From Desulfosporosinus shakirovi (GTDB lineage Bacteria; Bacillota; Desulfitobacteriia; Desulfitobacteriales; Desulfitobacteriaceae), in the NCBI RefSeq assembly GCF_020595055.1, contig NZ_JAJDOO010000007.1:62001-126000 (forward strand): 64,000 bases of DNA, read 5' to 3'. The translations under genes were made by a program, and so were the position numbers. The notes below the pieces were generated by a model that worked only from the letters and a program-made list of their open reading frames with translations, did no database searches and was not told the DNA's origin. Within the stretch, counting starts at the first letter, position 1, and the number at the start of each line of letters is the position of its first letter. Below are positions 27,547 through 37,026 of the stretch, piece by piece.

Positions 27547-28953
27547 TCAATTACTTTTCGCATAGCTTTTGCGGCTAAAGGATATCACTGCCGCCAGAAG
27601 GGCAATACCCATGGAAACTAACATAACGGAGTGATAAGCAGACATAAACTCTTCTACTTGACTAGGTTGGGGCAGAGTAACACCGCCCCATGCTTCGAAC
27701 AACGAAACGGATAAGGCAATACCTATCACCATTCCTAAGTTTCTTACAAGGCTGTTTATTCCTCCGGCAATACTAAGCTTTTGAGGAGGAACCGAACTCA
27801 TCACACTGCTGTTGTTTGGAGATTGGAACATGCCGGCTCCTAAGCCCATGAGTATGGGACCGGGGATTATCTGTAAAAAACTCGCATCGGTCTGAATGGT
27901 AGAAAAATAGAACAAACCTAATGAAGTAATGACCAACCCGCCTGTTGTAAGAATCATAGGTCCAAATTTGTCAGAAGCGGAACCGCTGACAGGAGCCACA
28001 ATAGCCATTACCACAGGGAAGACCATTAACATTAATCCAACCTGAGAAGGCCTGTAGTTAAGAATCCCTTGCAAGTAAAATGGTAATAGCATGTTGTTAG
28101 CAAACATAGCTACAAAGGATAACCCTCCCGAGAGGTTTCCTATAAGAAAGGGACGGTTGAGGAAGAGTGATAAATCAATCATAGGATGCTGAACTTTACG
28201 CTCAGTTATAACGAAGAAGACCAGCGATGTTATGCCCAGCATCAGGCTTAAAAGGACAGGAAGACTCGACCATCCCCATGCCTCACTATTCGTAATTCCC
28301 AAGAGTACACAGATCATCCCGAATGTAAATGAAAAAGCACCCGTATAGTCAAAACTCTCTTTATCGTTGTTCGATACATCACTTGGCAGAATCAAAAGAA
28401 CAGCCGCATACCCTATAATGCCAATAGGAAGGTTTATAAAAAAAATCGAACGCCAGCTTGTCAAGCCAATGATAATTCCGCCTAAAGCAGGGCCGGTCAG
28501 CGAACCCAGAGCAACGACTGTCCCGGTCAGTCCCAGTGCTCTGCCCCGCTCCTTAGGCGGGAAAATTGCGGTAATAATGGCGGCGCTGTTAGACATTAAC
28601 ATCGAAGCGCCTACTGCTTGCACCACTCTAGTCCCTACCAGAAACCAGATGTCTTGGGCAAAGCCGCATAAAACTGAACCTAGAGTGAAAATTATAAAGC
28701 CAAGGGCGAAGACCCTTTTACGTCCAAACATGTCAGCAATCCGACCAAAGACCGGTAACAAACTGGTAATTGTCAAAAGATAGGCACTAACCACCCATTG
28801 AAGCGTAGAAAGATCCGAATGGAATTGACCAGATATCGTAGGCAAGGCTACGTTTACAATACTGCTGTCTAAAGTAGCCATAAAGGTACCGATCGCCACT
28901 GTAGCTAGAACATACCAACGATAATTTGGGGAATTTTTAATTGTTTCCATCAT
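27547..28953 (-). CDS. DHA2-family MFS multidrug transporter
   Basis: 468 residues with about 14 membrane helices. The proton antiporter motifs of the 14-helix DHA2 (EmrB/QacA) group are present: ATLDSSIVNVALPTI in helix 1, GRIADMFGRKRVF in loop 2-3, and GALGLTGTVVALGSLTGPALGG-like motif C in pieces. It exports drugs or metabolites with proton uptake. The start at ATG 28953 follows AGAGGAG; the frame is open to 29010. It lies downstream of the membrane-fusion protein gene and could be co-expressed with it, but the 315-bp gap suggests its own promoter. Confidence 0.83.
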   Translation of the reverse strand: MMETIKNSPNYRWYVLATVAIGTFMATLDSSIVNVALPTISGQFHSDLSTLQWVVSAYLLTITSLLPVFGRIADMFGRKRVFALGFIIFTLGSVLCGFAQDIWFLVGTRVVQAVGASMLMSNSAAIITAIFPPKERGRALGLTGTVVALGSLTGPALGGIIIGLTSWRSIFFINLPIGIIGYAAVLLILPSDVSNNDKESFDYTGAFSFTFGMICVLLGITNSEAWGWSSLPVLLSLMLGITSLVFFVITERKVQHPMIDLSLFLNRPFLIGNLSGGLSFVAMFANNMLLPFYLQGILNYRPSQVGLMLMVFPVVMAIVAPVSGSASDKFGPMILTTGGLVITSLGLFYFSTIQTDASFLQIIPGPILMGLGAGMFQSPNNSSVMSSVPPQKLSIAGGINSLVRNLGMVIGIALSVSLFEAWGGVTLPQPSQVEEFMSAYHSVMLVSMGIALLAAVISFSRKSYAKSN

Positions 28954-29267
28954 TATTTTTCTCTCCTCTGAGCAATCCCATCTTGTTTCCGCACCGAACG
29001 ACCGTGTCAATTATTCATAATAACACAACCATACTCTCTTAACAAACCAAGCTTACTTGCCATAGCTATAGTTCTTGTCCCAATAATTTTCCGGTTTATT
29101 ATATCAAGGCAATTAAAAATCATCAAGAATGTCCTTGGAGCTTTAAGATGTGGTTCTGTTTTTTGTTGTTGTTCACCGATGATTATAAAGATGGACATTA
29201 ACAAAGGAGGATACCTTTTCAAGCAATCCCCTTTGCATTATTCCCACAATTTCAAAAGTTCTTCTTT
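28954..29267. other. Gap between the MFS and membrane-fusion genes
   Basis: A 71-codon frame exists at 29007-29222 on the reverse strand, but it has no ribosome binding site and no recognisable product. No other feature was seen. Confidence 0.35.
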
Positions 29268-30566
29268 TTAAAGTGTTTCTTTAAGACGTTTTCCTTCCTT
29301 CAGTTCTTTTAAATTTGGGTCCTGAAGAATTAGATCTCCTTCCGCTAAGCCTTCCACTATAGTAACCTGACTGTCATTTTCCAGGCCCTTTTTCACTGGC
29401 TGGATTTTAGCTTTACCTTCCCGAATCAGCCAGACAGCCTCCCCCTCTTGATAAGGAAAAAAGGCGGTTTTGGGAATCATTAGTTGATTGGGGACTTCCA
29501 GTGTGGTGAATTTGACATCCACATTGCTTCCGAGAACAACTTTGGGAGAATCTTCAGAGAGCAAAATAGTAACCTTAACACGATTTTCCTTTAGGCCAAG
29601 GGGAGAAACCCTCTCGATCGCTGAGATAGCAACGGCATCAACTGTACCCGCAAATGTCTTATTACCCAAGCTGGTCGCTTGAATCACTTGAACCGGACTT
29701 CCTACTTTTATATCGAGGGCATCACTGGCTAGAACGAAGCTCTCTAATTTGTAAACCTCATTTGTGAACACGGTCAGAATTTGCTGGCCTTGAGGGATGA
29801 CGTTACCTTCTTTAAGAGAGAGGTCTTTGATAATCCCATCTTGAAGAGCTACTACTGCGGCTTTGTTAATCTTATCTTCTAATTGGTCGATTTGGGCCTG
29901 AACGGCTTTCTTCTGATTACTGTAATACAGCTCTGTCCCTTGAGAAGTCTGATGTTGCTCATATATCAGTTGTAAGCCTAATTTCTGCTGTTCCAACAGG
30001 TTTTTTGCTTTCTCGAACATTCTCTCCGCTTCTTCATATTGAACACGAGCGATGGTACCGGCGTCATAGAGAGCCTTCATGCGAGTTAAGTTTTGTCCCT
30101 CAGTCTGAACATCCTTTTCGGCTAGTTGTATGAGTAAAGTTTGTTGGGCGATTTGTGCCTGATCAGGGCTTTTATCATTTTCTAAGCGTTGTCCTTCCAG
30201 ACTTTGCAATTGAGCCTTCAGTCCCTCCAATTGATAGTTAAAATCACTGGTGTTCATTTCCAAAAGTACTTGTCCCTTTTTAACACTGTCTCCATTTTGG
30301 ACCTTAAGGGATTGCAATTTTCCCTCAACAGGGTTAAAGATCGGCCACTCTTGGGCAGCCATAACTTCCCCTTCCTCTGTGAATCCTTTGTTAAAGTCTT
30401 TGGGGTGCATGGCAATAACGTTAACCGGCAGGGGCATCGCATTAGTGATGGTGACCGCAATAAAAATCAGGAGTGCAAGCCCTCCGAAAATCATGAATTT
30501 ACGATGCTTAACCTTTGGCAACTTAAATTTTTTAGGTGTTTGATTAAACTTGGTTTCAATGGCCAT
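29268..30566 (-). CDS. HlyD/MacA-type membrane-fusion protein
   Basis: 432 residues. One N-terminal membrane helix (FMIFGGLALLIFIAVTITNA), a split biotinyl-lipoyl domain (LKVQNGDSVKKGQVLLEMNT and GIIKDLSLKEGNVIPQGQQI), a long coiled coil between them, and a beta-barrel part (EVPNQLMIPKTAFF). It is the adaptor subunit of a MacB-like ABC exporter encoded just upstream (permease and ATPase). AGAGGAGGGCG precedes the ATG. Co-transcribed with the exporter under TetR control. Confidence 0.85.
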   Translation of the reverse strand: MAIETKFNQTPKKFKLPKVKHRKFMIFGGLALLIFIAVTITNAMPLPVNVIAMHPKDFNKGFTEEGEVMAAQEWPIFNPVEGKLQSLKVQNGDSVKKGQVLLEMNTSDFNYQLEGLKAQLQSLEGQRLENDKSPDQAQIAQQTLLIQLAEKDVQTEGQNLTRMKALYDAGTIARVQYEEAERMFEKAKNLLEQQKLGLQLIYEQHQTSQGTELYYSNQKKAVQAQIDQLEDKINKAAVVALQDGIIKDLSLKEGNVIPQGQQILTVFTNEVYKLESFVLASDALDIKVGSPVQVIQATSLGNKTFAGTVDAVAISAIERVSPLGLKENRVKVTILLSEDSPKVVLGSNVDVKFTTLEVPNQLMIPKTAFFPYQEGEAVWLIREGKAKIQPVKKGLENDSQVTIVEGLAEGDLILQDPNLKELKEGKRLKETL

Positions 30567-30652
30567 TTTCGCCCTCCTCTTACTTTAAATTGCAATTCTC
30601 TGCTTAATATTTTAATTAACATTCTGATTTCGATCCCAATTCAGTCAGCTCT

Positions 30653-33031
30653 TTAGTCTCGAGTCGCAAGGATTTCAACATAGGGAAGTGATTTTATTTT
30701 GTAGTATGCTCTGCTTTGGGCCACTAAAACAGAAAAGGCAGTTCCTGCAGCCGCGCCCAGCAAAGCCATGGGTGGAAGGTCTGCCGGAAGAGAGTACATA
30801 TCATTGCTCATTGATTGTGCCATACTCATGCTTAATCCATAGGCCATCGGTATTCCAAGTAGAATTCCAAAAGCATATAAGGCCCATTGTTCTGAAGTGA
30901 TCACTCGCAATACCTCTCTTGGTGTCATTCCTAAGACACGGAGAGACGCTAATTCTCGTTTCCGTTCCGAGAGAGAGATGATACTAGCATTATAGATAAG
31001 GGCAAATCCGCAAAAGCCGCCGAGAATAGCGAGCAACCAAACCGTAAAACCAAACGATTCCATCATTTTTTGGATCTTAGCCCCCGTATCCTTGAGAGAT
31101 TCGATTGAGGAGACGTTACTGGCATTTTGATATTTGCTTTTCATGGATCCTATTTCAGCAGAATCCATCTGTATTAACATCGAAGTACTTATTTCCCCTT
31201 GCCTTAGAAATCGTTGTAATTCTGTGTCCTTCATAAAGGCATTAAGTCCAACATATTGAGGGACTACCCCTGTGACCAGTAAGTTTTCACCCTTTTGACT
31301 GAGAGTTTCTCGCCGCAAGGGACTTTCTACATAGATGATATCTCCCACTTTGACGTTTAAAGATTTAGCTAAATGTTCTGATAGCAAAACTCCATGGTGA
31401 GGAACCTCCAAGCGACGGCCGCTTTTATCCAGAATGTTATAGAGTGTCGACTCTTCAGAGAGGCCCATCAATGCCACGTCTTTCTTTAACCAACCGCATC
31501 TCAAAGAAGCAGGCACTTCCAGTACAGGTTCAACTTTAGACACCCCTGGGTCATGTGCGAGGGCGAATTTCACTGCCCCAGCAGGGGAAGGTTCAGTTAA
31601 CTGTAATTTGACATCATAGGTTTGAACTTGTTCCAGCTGGACCACTGTTAGTAAGTCAGTCATATTCTGCATTGACCATGAAACTGTCATTAAACTATAG
31701 ACTACCGCGATCCCTATGACGTTAAAGAGACTCCTGGTTGGTGTTCTAAAAACATCCCGAATACCCATCTGGGCTTGAGAGGAGAGAGTTTGCCAAAACC
31801 ACGTGAATTTTTCGATTAAAGTTTTGCGCGCAGTCCCTGGTGCCGGGGGTCTCATGGCTTCGGACGGTTCCAAGCGCAAAATATCCAGACTCCCTTTCAC
31901 CCCACTGAGTACGCTAAAGACGAACGCCAGCGCTAGACTGAAAAAGAGGTATTTAAGGGAGAATTCGCTTTTAAGGCCAGGCAAAGCAAAGAATTCTTTG
32001 TACATCATGGTTAAGGGAAACGAAAGAGCAACTCCGGATAATCCTCCAAGCAATCCCCCTGTTGTCCCAATAACCACGGGGTAGGTCAAATAATGTAAGA
32101 CAATCTCTCGATCCGTAAAGCCAAAGGCCTTAAGTGTCCCGATTGCCACCCTTTGCTGTTCGATCAGTCGACGCAACATTGTATACAGAATAATGGCCGC
32201 AACCCCCAGAAACACAACAGGAAGAGTTTTTGTCATAGTTCGAATTTGTTTAATTTCACTTGTTAGAATGGCGTGACTCGTTTGATCCTTACGAGGGACA
32301 ATACTCCGGACTCCATAGGGTTTTAACTCGGCTTGGAGACTATCCTTCACCGAATCAAAGCTAACTCCGGGTTTCAGAGTTATCACAATATCATTGACTT
32401 GTCCTTTTTCCTTGACCAGTGCTTTAAGTGTGCTTAAGGGAACATAGGCTATCCCAAATTCTTCAGCTGATGGATAAATGTCTTGGGCATTTCTCATAAT
32501 GTAAATGAACTCTGGGCTTTGCGCAGTTCCCGTGATATATAAGGAGACCTGATTTCCATCAATACTAACGTCAATTGAATCTCCTAACGACAAATGATTT
32601 GCCACTAAGAATTTTGGGTCTACGAGGATTTCTGGTTGGTTTTCGTTCGGAAGTTGCCCCTCGATAAGCTGAATCAGGTTAATTTGAGGGACATTGGCCT
32701 CATTCAGAGTGACCATTTTCAAGTATCGATTAGAGTCCTCTTGTTGGTCTATCACACGAACTTCTTTGACAATCCGTCCTGCGGCTTGATCAATCCCAGG
32801 CAGGAACGTAAGCGAGTTTACTTTGTTTTCAGGATACCCTGTCACAGTGATAAATCCGTCGGCGAAGTTTGTTTCCGCATAAAAATCTTGCTGTGCCTTA
32901 TCCATACTTTCCACTGCAATGGACATCGAGGTATAGAGGAGTAAGCCTAAGGCAATGACCATGATACAAGCGAGATAAATCCCAAAATTTTCTTTGATAT
33001 CTCTCCATGTCTTTCTTCTAAGCATTACCAT
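30653..33031 (-). CDS. FtsX/MacB-type ABC exporter permease
   Basis: 792 residues with two FtsX permease repeats. An N-terminal helix (LACIMVIALGLLLYTSMSI) and periplasm-facing MacB_PCD-like domain are followed by three helices (about 265-390). A fourth helix and a second extracellular domain lead to a final three-helix FtsX domain (ILGGFCGFALIYNASII to the C-terminus). It works with the ATPase upstream, which it overlaps by 7 bp, and with the membrane-fusion protein downstream. Such exporters release peptides, lipids or antibiotics from the outer leaflet. Confidence 0.85.
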   Translation of the reverse strand: MVMLRRKTWRDIKENFGIYLACIMVIALGLLLYTSMSIAVESMDKAQQDFYAETNFADGFITVTGYPENKVNSLTFLPGIDQAAGRIVKEVRVIDQQEDSNRYLKMVTLNEANVPQINLIQLIEGQLPNENQPEILVDPKFLVANHLSLGDSIDVSIDGNQVSLYITGTAQSPEFIYIMRNAQDIYPSAEEFGIAYVPLSTLKALVKEKGQVNDIVITLKPGVSFDSVKDSLQAELKPYGVRSIVPRKDQTSHAILTSEIKQIRTMTKTLPVVFLGVAAIILYTMLRRLIEQQRVAIGTLKAFGFTDREIVLHYLTYPVVIGTTGGLLGGLSGVALSFPLTMMYKEFFALPGLKSEFSLKYLFFSLALAFVFSVLSGVKGSLDILRLEPSEAMRPPAPGTARKTLIEKFTWFWQTLSSQAQMGIRDVFRTPTRSLFNVIGIAVVYSLMTVSWSMQNMTDLLTVVQLEQVQTYDVKLQLTEPSPAGAVKFALAHDPGVSKVEPVLEVPASLRCGWLKKDVALMGLSEESTLYNILDKSGRRLEVPHHGVLLSEHLAKSLNVKVGDIIYVESPLRRETLSQKGENLLVTGVVPQYVGLNAFMKDTELQRFLRQGEISTSMLIQMDSAEIGSMKSKYQNASNVSSIESLKDTGAKIQKMMESFGFTVWLLAILGGFCGFALIYNASIISLSERKRELASLRVLGMTPREVLRVITSEQWALYAFGILLGIPMAYGLSMSMAQSMSNDMYSLPADLPPMALLGAAAGTAFSVLVAQSRAYYKIKSLPYVEILATRD

Positions 33032-33729
33032 GATATCTCCTCAGGGCAAAGTGGTTTTTCTATGACTTTGACATCATCAAGTAATCCGTCCTTCAAATAG
33101 AAAACCCTATTCGCCATTTTGGCAATTTCTACATTATGCGTAATGATGATCACAGTCTTATGGTATTCACGATTTAATTTTTGCAAGGCTTTTAAAACCT
33201 GAATACCTGTTTGAATATCTAAAGCCCCCGTCGGCTCATCACAAAGGAGAAGTTCAGGGTTTTTAACGATGGCACGTGCAATAGCAACCCGTTGTTGCTG
33301 TCCTCCGGAGAGTTGGGACGGGAAATGATCTGACCAATTCTCCAGGCCAACCTCACGCAAGATGTCTGATACAGAAAGAGGATTTTGAGCAATTTCCACA
33401 GCTAGTCTTACATTTTCATAGGCTGTGAGATTTGGCATTAAGTTGTAGTTTTGAAAGACAAAGCCCACTTCATTACGGCGGAAAAGTGTAAGCTCTTGGT
33501 CATCAATCTCATGAAGCGGTTGTTCTTTGTAATAAAGCTCACCCGTCGATGCCTGGGTCATTCCACCGATAATATTTAATAACGTAGTTTTCCCGGAGCC
33601 GCTTTGGCCTAAGACGACAATAAATTCCCCATAAAATATTTGGAATTTTATTCCTTTCAATACTTCGATTTCCACTTCACCTGTGCGATAATGCTTGCGA
33701 AGGTCTTTTCCTTCCATAAGAACATCCAT
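33025..33729 (-). CDS. LolD/MacB-type ABC exporter ATPase
   Basis: 234 residues with all ABC motifs: [12 protein letters not shown] (Walker A), the Q-loop [16 protein letters not shown], signature [15 protein letters not shown], and [12 protein letters not shown] (Walker B). The sequence belongs to the LolD/MacB/FtsE group that partners FtsX-type permeases. The start is placed at ATG 33729 because AGGAGG lies 8 nt upstream; the frame is open to 33738. It follows the TetR gene by a few bases, so the repressor and exporter form one transcript. Confidence 0.88.
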   Translation of the reverse strand: MDVLMEGKDLRKHYRTGEVEIEVLKGIKFQIFYGEFIVVLGQSGSGKTTLLNIIGGMTQASTGELYYKEQPLHEIDDQELTLFRRNEVGFVFQNYNLMPNLTAYENVRLAVEIAQNPLSVSDILREVGLENWSDHFPSQLSGGQQQRVAIARAIVKNPELLLCDEPTGALDIQTGIQVLKALQKLNREYHKTVIIITHNVEIAKMANRVFYLKDGLLDDVKVIEKPLCPEEISW

Positions 33730-33741
33730 CCATCTCACCTC

Positions 33742-34395
33742 CTAGACATGTGAATTAGTCTCCAATTCTGAACCGTACATTCCATACTTCAATATTTCCA
33801 TGTACTCCATATACTCTGCCATAATCTTATCGTAGTCTTGGAACATCTCATGTTCCTTGCCTTTATAGTCCTTGAGATACTTTTCTCCAAGTGCCCCTAG
33901 AAAAAGTATAATTATTTGAATCGCCTTAGAAGGTACTACTCCGTTTCGGAACTTTGAATAATCAATATCCTCAAAAAACGTCGGCATATATTCTTTGGAG
34001 GCTTGGATATATTTTTGTTCAATCTCAGAGCGTATGTCGTCAGGTGGACTTGCAAGTGCTTCCATAAATAGTTTAACAATATAGGGATATTTCTGAGCGA
34101 TCTTAAACTTGATCACACCCAGTTCACTAAACCTTTGAAAGATGTCCTTTGTCTCTGTTAAGGGATATTTCGTAAATTCTCCCATCATTACCTGCATGCA
34201 GTGATCTAGCATATAGAAAAATAGACTTTTTTTATTGTTAAAGTAATGAAACAAAATCCCTTTAGAAATGCCTGCTTCTTTGATAATTGAATTAGTTGAG
34301 GCTTTATCATATCCTTTATCTGCAAATTCATGGATACATACATCTAAAATTTTTTTCTTTTTTTCTTCATTTAGATTTTCAAAATTATCGTACAA
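33742..34395 (-). CDS. TetR-family repressor of the exporter operon
   Basis: About 217 residues. The N-terminal TetR helix-turn-helix is clear (ILDVCIHEFADKGYDKAST, IIKEAGISKGILFHYFNNK), followed by a helical ligand-binding domain. The start is the TTG at 34395, 6 nt after AAGGAGAGA; the frame is open to 34413, but the ribosome binding site lies inside that extension. It is the first gene of the operon with the ABC exporter and the fusion protein. The operator at 34448-34463 overlaps its promoter, which implies autorepression relieved by a ligand. Confidence 0.85.
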   Translation of the reverse strand: MYDNFENLNEEKKKKILDVCIHEFADKGYDKASTNSIIKEAGISKGILFHYFNNKKSLFFYMLDHCMQVMMGEFTKYPLTETKDIFQRFSELGVIKFKIAQKYPYIVKLFMEALASPPDDIRSEIEQKYIQASKEYMPTFFEDIDYSKFRNGVVPSKAIQIIILFLGALGEKYLKDYKGKEHEMFQDYDKIMAEYMEYMEILKYGMYGSELETNSHV

Positions 34396-34433
34396 TGTGA
34401 TCTCTCCTTGCAAGACTGCGCTAGAATGATAGG

Positions 34434-34495
34434 ATTATACACTGGGTTTGACCACTTGGTCAATAGCTTTTCGCCCAAGTGGTCAAACCTAGTGT
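34434..34495 (-). promoter_or_regulatory. TetR promoter and operator
   Basis: On the reverse strand TTGACC, 18-bp spacer, TATAAT (34434-34463). The -35 and spacer coincide with the palindrome TTGACCACTTGGTCAA (34448-34463). A larger inverted repeat, with arms of 21 bp and one mismatch (34439-34459 and 34475-34495), encloses it and carries a second TTGACCACTTGG half-site. Confidence 0.7.
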
Positions 34496-34499
34496 ATTA

Positions 34500-34903
34500 C
34501 TCCAGTTAAATTGCTGGAGTACAGGACATTTCCGTTACTTTCACATTGCCTTTTTACCCAAGTTATTACCATGCGTGACGCATCTATAGAAAGCCAACAC
34601 TCAGCTTCAGGCTCGGGCTAAATAACTAAAGAAAACTTGGCTGGCACCCACGAAGACACGGCTCTGTGTTCGCACGTGTTAACTTAGCGGAGAAGCCTCG
34701 CGAAGGCGGCAGCCTTAGTTGTACTTATAACTTTCTGACAGTATAAAAAAGCAGGGACTGTCCCCTGCTTTCCCTGCTCAACAAAAAGTGCTAACCTTAT
34801 GTTTTTTGATATAGTATATATTATTACAGTAAAATTTTCAGGCTAAAGATACCTTTACGTGGAAATAACTAAATGATAGGTAAACCTAAAGGGGGCTAAA
34901 CGC
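34500..34903. other. Non-coding region with hairpins
   Basis: CTCCAGTTAAATTGCTGGAG is a hairpin at about 34500-34519. AGCAGGGACTGTCCCCTGCT at 34751-34770 has poly-A and poly-T flanks and could terminate leftward transcription. A 22-bp element at 34709-34730 recurs with changes at 35476-35497. No gene was found. Confidence 0.4.
34709..34730 (+). repeat. Degenerate 22-bp direct repeat, copy 1
   Basis: GCAGCCTTAGTTGTACTTATAA matches the copy at 35476-35497 at 17 of 22 positions. All five differences are transitions. Confidence 0.45.
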
Positions 34904-35449
34904 TTGGAAGAGATATTTTCGCCCAACAGCATCATAGACTTAGGTCCTGTCGACTTGGTGATTGTACCGCAGTTAGATTCTGCTCCAAATGTTATACCGC
35001 TAAAAGTTTATGAACGAGAACACTTTTTTCTCAACCCTAATCCAGCTGTTAACCAAAATCAAATAGCAGTATACTCTATTTGTTCGAGTTGCTTTACCCA
35101 AGCGGTTGCCGAAATCCGCGATCTATATGCTGGATGGTCCAAAATCGATAGAACTGAGCCCACAAAACTGATTGGTATTCATAATCAAAATCCGAACACC
35201 CTTTATATCCAGTTTTCTCTCGGAGAACGTTATTTTATCTATAAACGTTGCCTAACATTAAATAGAGACATGGTTTACGAAGAATTGTTTGGCAAGAAGC
35301 ATAACCTGAGCAGACGTTCTCTAAACAGTGAGGATGAACAGTATCTCATCTCTAGGCTTAGGTTTATGCCAAAGGCAAAAAATGCAATTAGCTTTTATGC
35401 TTTTAAAGTTCACATCCGAACCCGAAGACATTTTGCATTTTCTCATTAG
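34904..35449 (+). CDS. Orphan protein of unknown function
   Basis: 181 residues, not recognised. It has no membrane helix or signal peptide. It contains a CSSC motif (SICSSCFTQ, near residue 60), acidic patches and a basic C-terminus (VHIRTRRHFAFSH). The TTG start at 34904 follows AAAGGGGG at 8 nt, which supports translation. The gene is isolated, flanked by degenerate direct repeats and by an IS relic, and may be a horizontally acquired or remnant gene. No function is suggested. Confidence 0.5.
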   Translation: MEEIFSPNSIIDLGPVDLVIVPQLDSAPNVIPLKVYEREHFFLNPNPAVNQNQIAVYSICSSCFTQAVAEIRDLYAGWSKIDRTEPTKLIGIHNQNPNTLYIQFSLGERYFIYKRCLTLNRDMVYEELFGKKHNLSRRSLNSEDEQYLISRLRFMPKAKNAISFYAFKVHIRTRRHFAFSH

Positions 35450-35475
35450 CCAACCCGCTTTCCTCACCGCAGGAT

Positions 35476-35497
35476 GTAGCTTTAGTCGCACTTATGA
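35476..35497 (+). repeat. Degenerate 22-bp direct repeat, copy 2
   Basis: GTAGCTTTAGTCGCACTTATGA, partner of 34709-34730. Followed by an AT-rich dyad AGAAAGTATA / TATACTTTCT (35501-35530). Confidence 0.45.
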
Positions 35498-35540
35498 TTA
35501 GAAAGTATATATTAATAAGTTATACTTTCTGTCCCTGAAA

Positions 35541-35709
35541 GTGAACTCGTCCAGCAAAGCTGAACATCAAGACTTCGGTGGGGGGAGTCTACCCCGAAGT
35601 AGAATAAGGAACACCCATTTGAAGAAGTGGGTGTCGCGGAATTGATTAATTTCCATGCATTGATGGTGCCGTTTTGGCATGGAGGTCTATTCGGAAAGCT
35701 ACAAATCAC
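35541..35709 (-). mobile_element. Relic of an IS element end (copy B)
   Basis: On the reverse strand: TCAATTCCG, hairpin ACACCCACTTCTTCAAATGG, TGTTCCTTATTCTACT, a stem CTTCGG...CCGAAG, a hairpin TTCAGCTTTGCTGGA, and terminal ACGAGTTCAC. The core is shared with 878-1074. The short frame 35512-35709 (RPPCQNGTINAWKLINSAT) spans it and may be the residue of a transposon-encoded C-terminus. Interpreted as an IS200/IS605-type right end without its gene. Confidence 0.5.
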
Positions 35710-35749
35710 TTAGTAGCAGCTGTTCCCAGTTGCCACTGAGTCTTTAACC

Positions 35750-36790
35750 TTACAAGCCAAACCACATAAGGGTAAAGAAAGATACTGTCGATACTGCTAT
35801 TGAAGCAATGATCATTGCCAGAAGGGGACGCATTGCTCTAGTCCGCAAACTTGACAGATGGACATTAAGGCCTAACCCAACCATAGCCGCTGCTAGCAAA
35901 AAAGTAGATGCTTTGGAAATATCGTTTAGAACATAATCTGGAATCGGCAGATAAGTTCCCATTAAACTTGTCATTATGAATCCTGCCAGAAACCAGGGAA
36001 AGGGTGCGCTTTGATTACCATTACCCTCTCCTTTGCGCTTCATCCAAAATGAAAGGATTAGGCTTAAGGGGATCAGTAAGAATACTCTGCCAAGCTTGGC
36101 TAACAACCCCATCGCTAACACATCCGGGCCGGCTGGCATAGCGGCGGCTGCCACATGAGCTATCTCATGTAAACTGACACCGCTCCAGACACCGTATTGA
36201 ACAGCACTCATAGGTAAAAATGGCATCAAAAATGTATAGGTTAAAGCAAAGACTGTTCCAATTAAGGCAATAATACCGGCGCTGATTGCAGTATCTTCGT
36301 CATTTGCTTTTAAAATCGGAGATACTGCTGCAATTGCTGCGGCTCCACACACTCCTGTCCCGATTCCAAGAAGCAAAGAGAGGTTGAGGTCTGCTTTAAA
36401 CAACTTTGCCAATAACATAGTCGTTGTTATCGCAATAACAATCGTCATTGCGTCATAAACAAGAAGCATCCCGCCCTTATGAATAACCATATCAATATTA
36501 AGCTTGAATCCATAAAGTACAATGGCAAAACGCATCAGGTAACGCGCAGAAAACTGAATCCCTTCGCGAATACTCTCCGGATATCCAATAACATTTCGAT
36601 AAATAACGGCAATCAAGATAGCACTTAGCATTGCTCCGATTCGATTGATTCCCGGTAAGACTGCCAGCCATGTACCGGAACCGGCAACAACCATTGTAAA
36701 TAAAATTCCAAGTATAAAACGGTTCCGTCTTTCCTGATCTATCACTAAAGCTTCTTGAAAGCTTAAATCCACCTTTGCTTGAAACCACAT
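35750..36790 (-). CDS. YeiH-family putative sulfate exporter, canonical form
   Basis: 346 residues with about ten membrane helices. Family motifs are present: LSLLLGIGTGVCGAAAIAA, AISAGIIALIGTVFALTYTF and the SGVSLHEIAHVAAAA loop. Length is normal for YeiH, unlike the enlarged homologue at 9091-10833. GAGGAGGCC precedes the ATG. The gene is divergent from a LysR-type regulator, the same arrangement as yeiH/yeiE in enterobacteria, so it is probably controlled by it. The substrate is unproven; sulfite or an organosulfur export role is an inference. Confidence 0.85.
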   Translation of the reverse strand: MWFQAKVDLSFQEALVIDQERRNRFILGILFTMVVAGSGTWLAVLPGINRIGAMLSAILIAVIYRNVIGYPESIREGIQFSARYLMRFAIVLYGFKLNIDMVIHKGGMLLVYDAMTIVIAITTTMLLAKLFKADLNLSLLLGIGTGVCGAAAIAAVSPILKANDEDTAISAGIIALIGTVFALTYTFLMPFLPMSAVQYGVWSGVSLHEIAHVAAAAMPAGPDVLAMGLLAKLGRVFLLIPLSLILSFWMKRKGEGNGNQSAPFPWFLAGFIMTSLMGTYLPIPDYVLNDISKASTFLLAAAMVGLGLNVHLSSLRTRAMRPLLAMIIASIAVSTVSFFTLMWFGL

Positions 36791-37026
36791 TTTCCGTAGG
36801 CCTCCTCATCATTCTCTATAGTCCTTTTCTCTTCTAAAGGACTGAGTTTCTATCTAAAACTATAGAATGATAGAGGTAATGGAGCAATATAGGTTCCTGA
36901 AGGCAATCATTAGGAATACATATTATTCGCTTTTCCAGAGTTATTGTATTATAATGTAGTACTTCCTTGAAGTGCACGAACATAAAAAACCGCAATATTT
37001 TTCCATAGTTAAATGAGGTGTAAACA

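Noticed and set aside
29007-29222. A 71-residue frame upstream of the MFS gene
   Set aside because: No ribosome binding site, no recognisable motif, and overlaps the probable promoter region.
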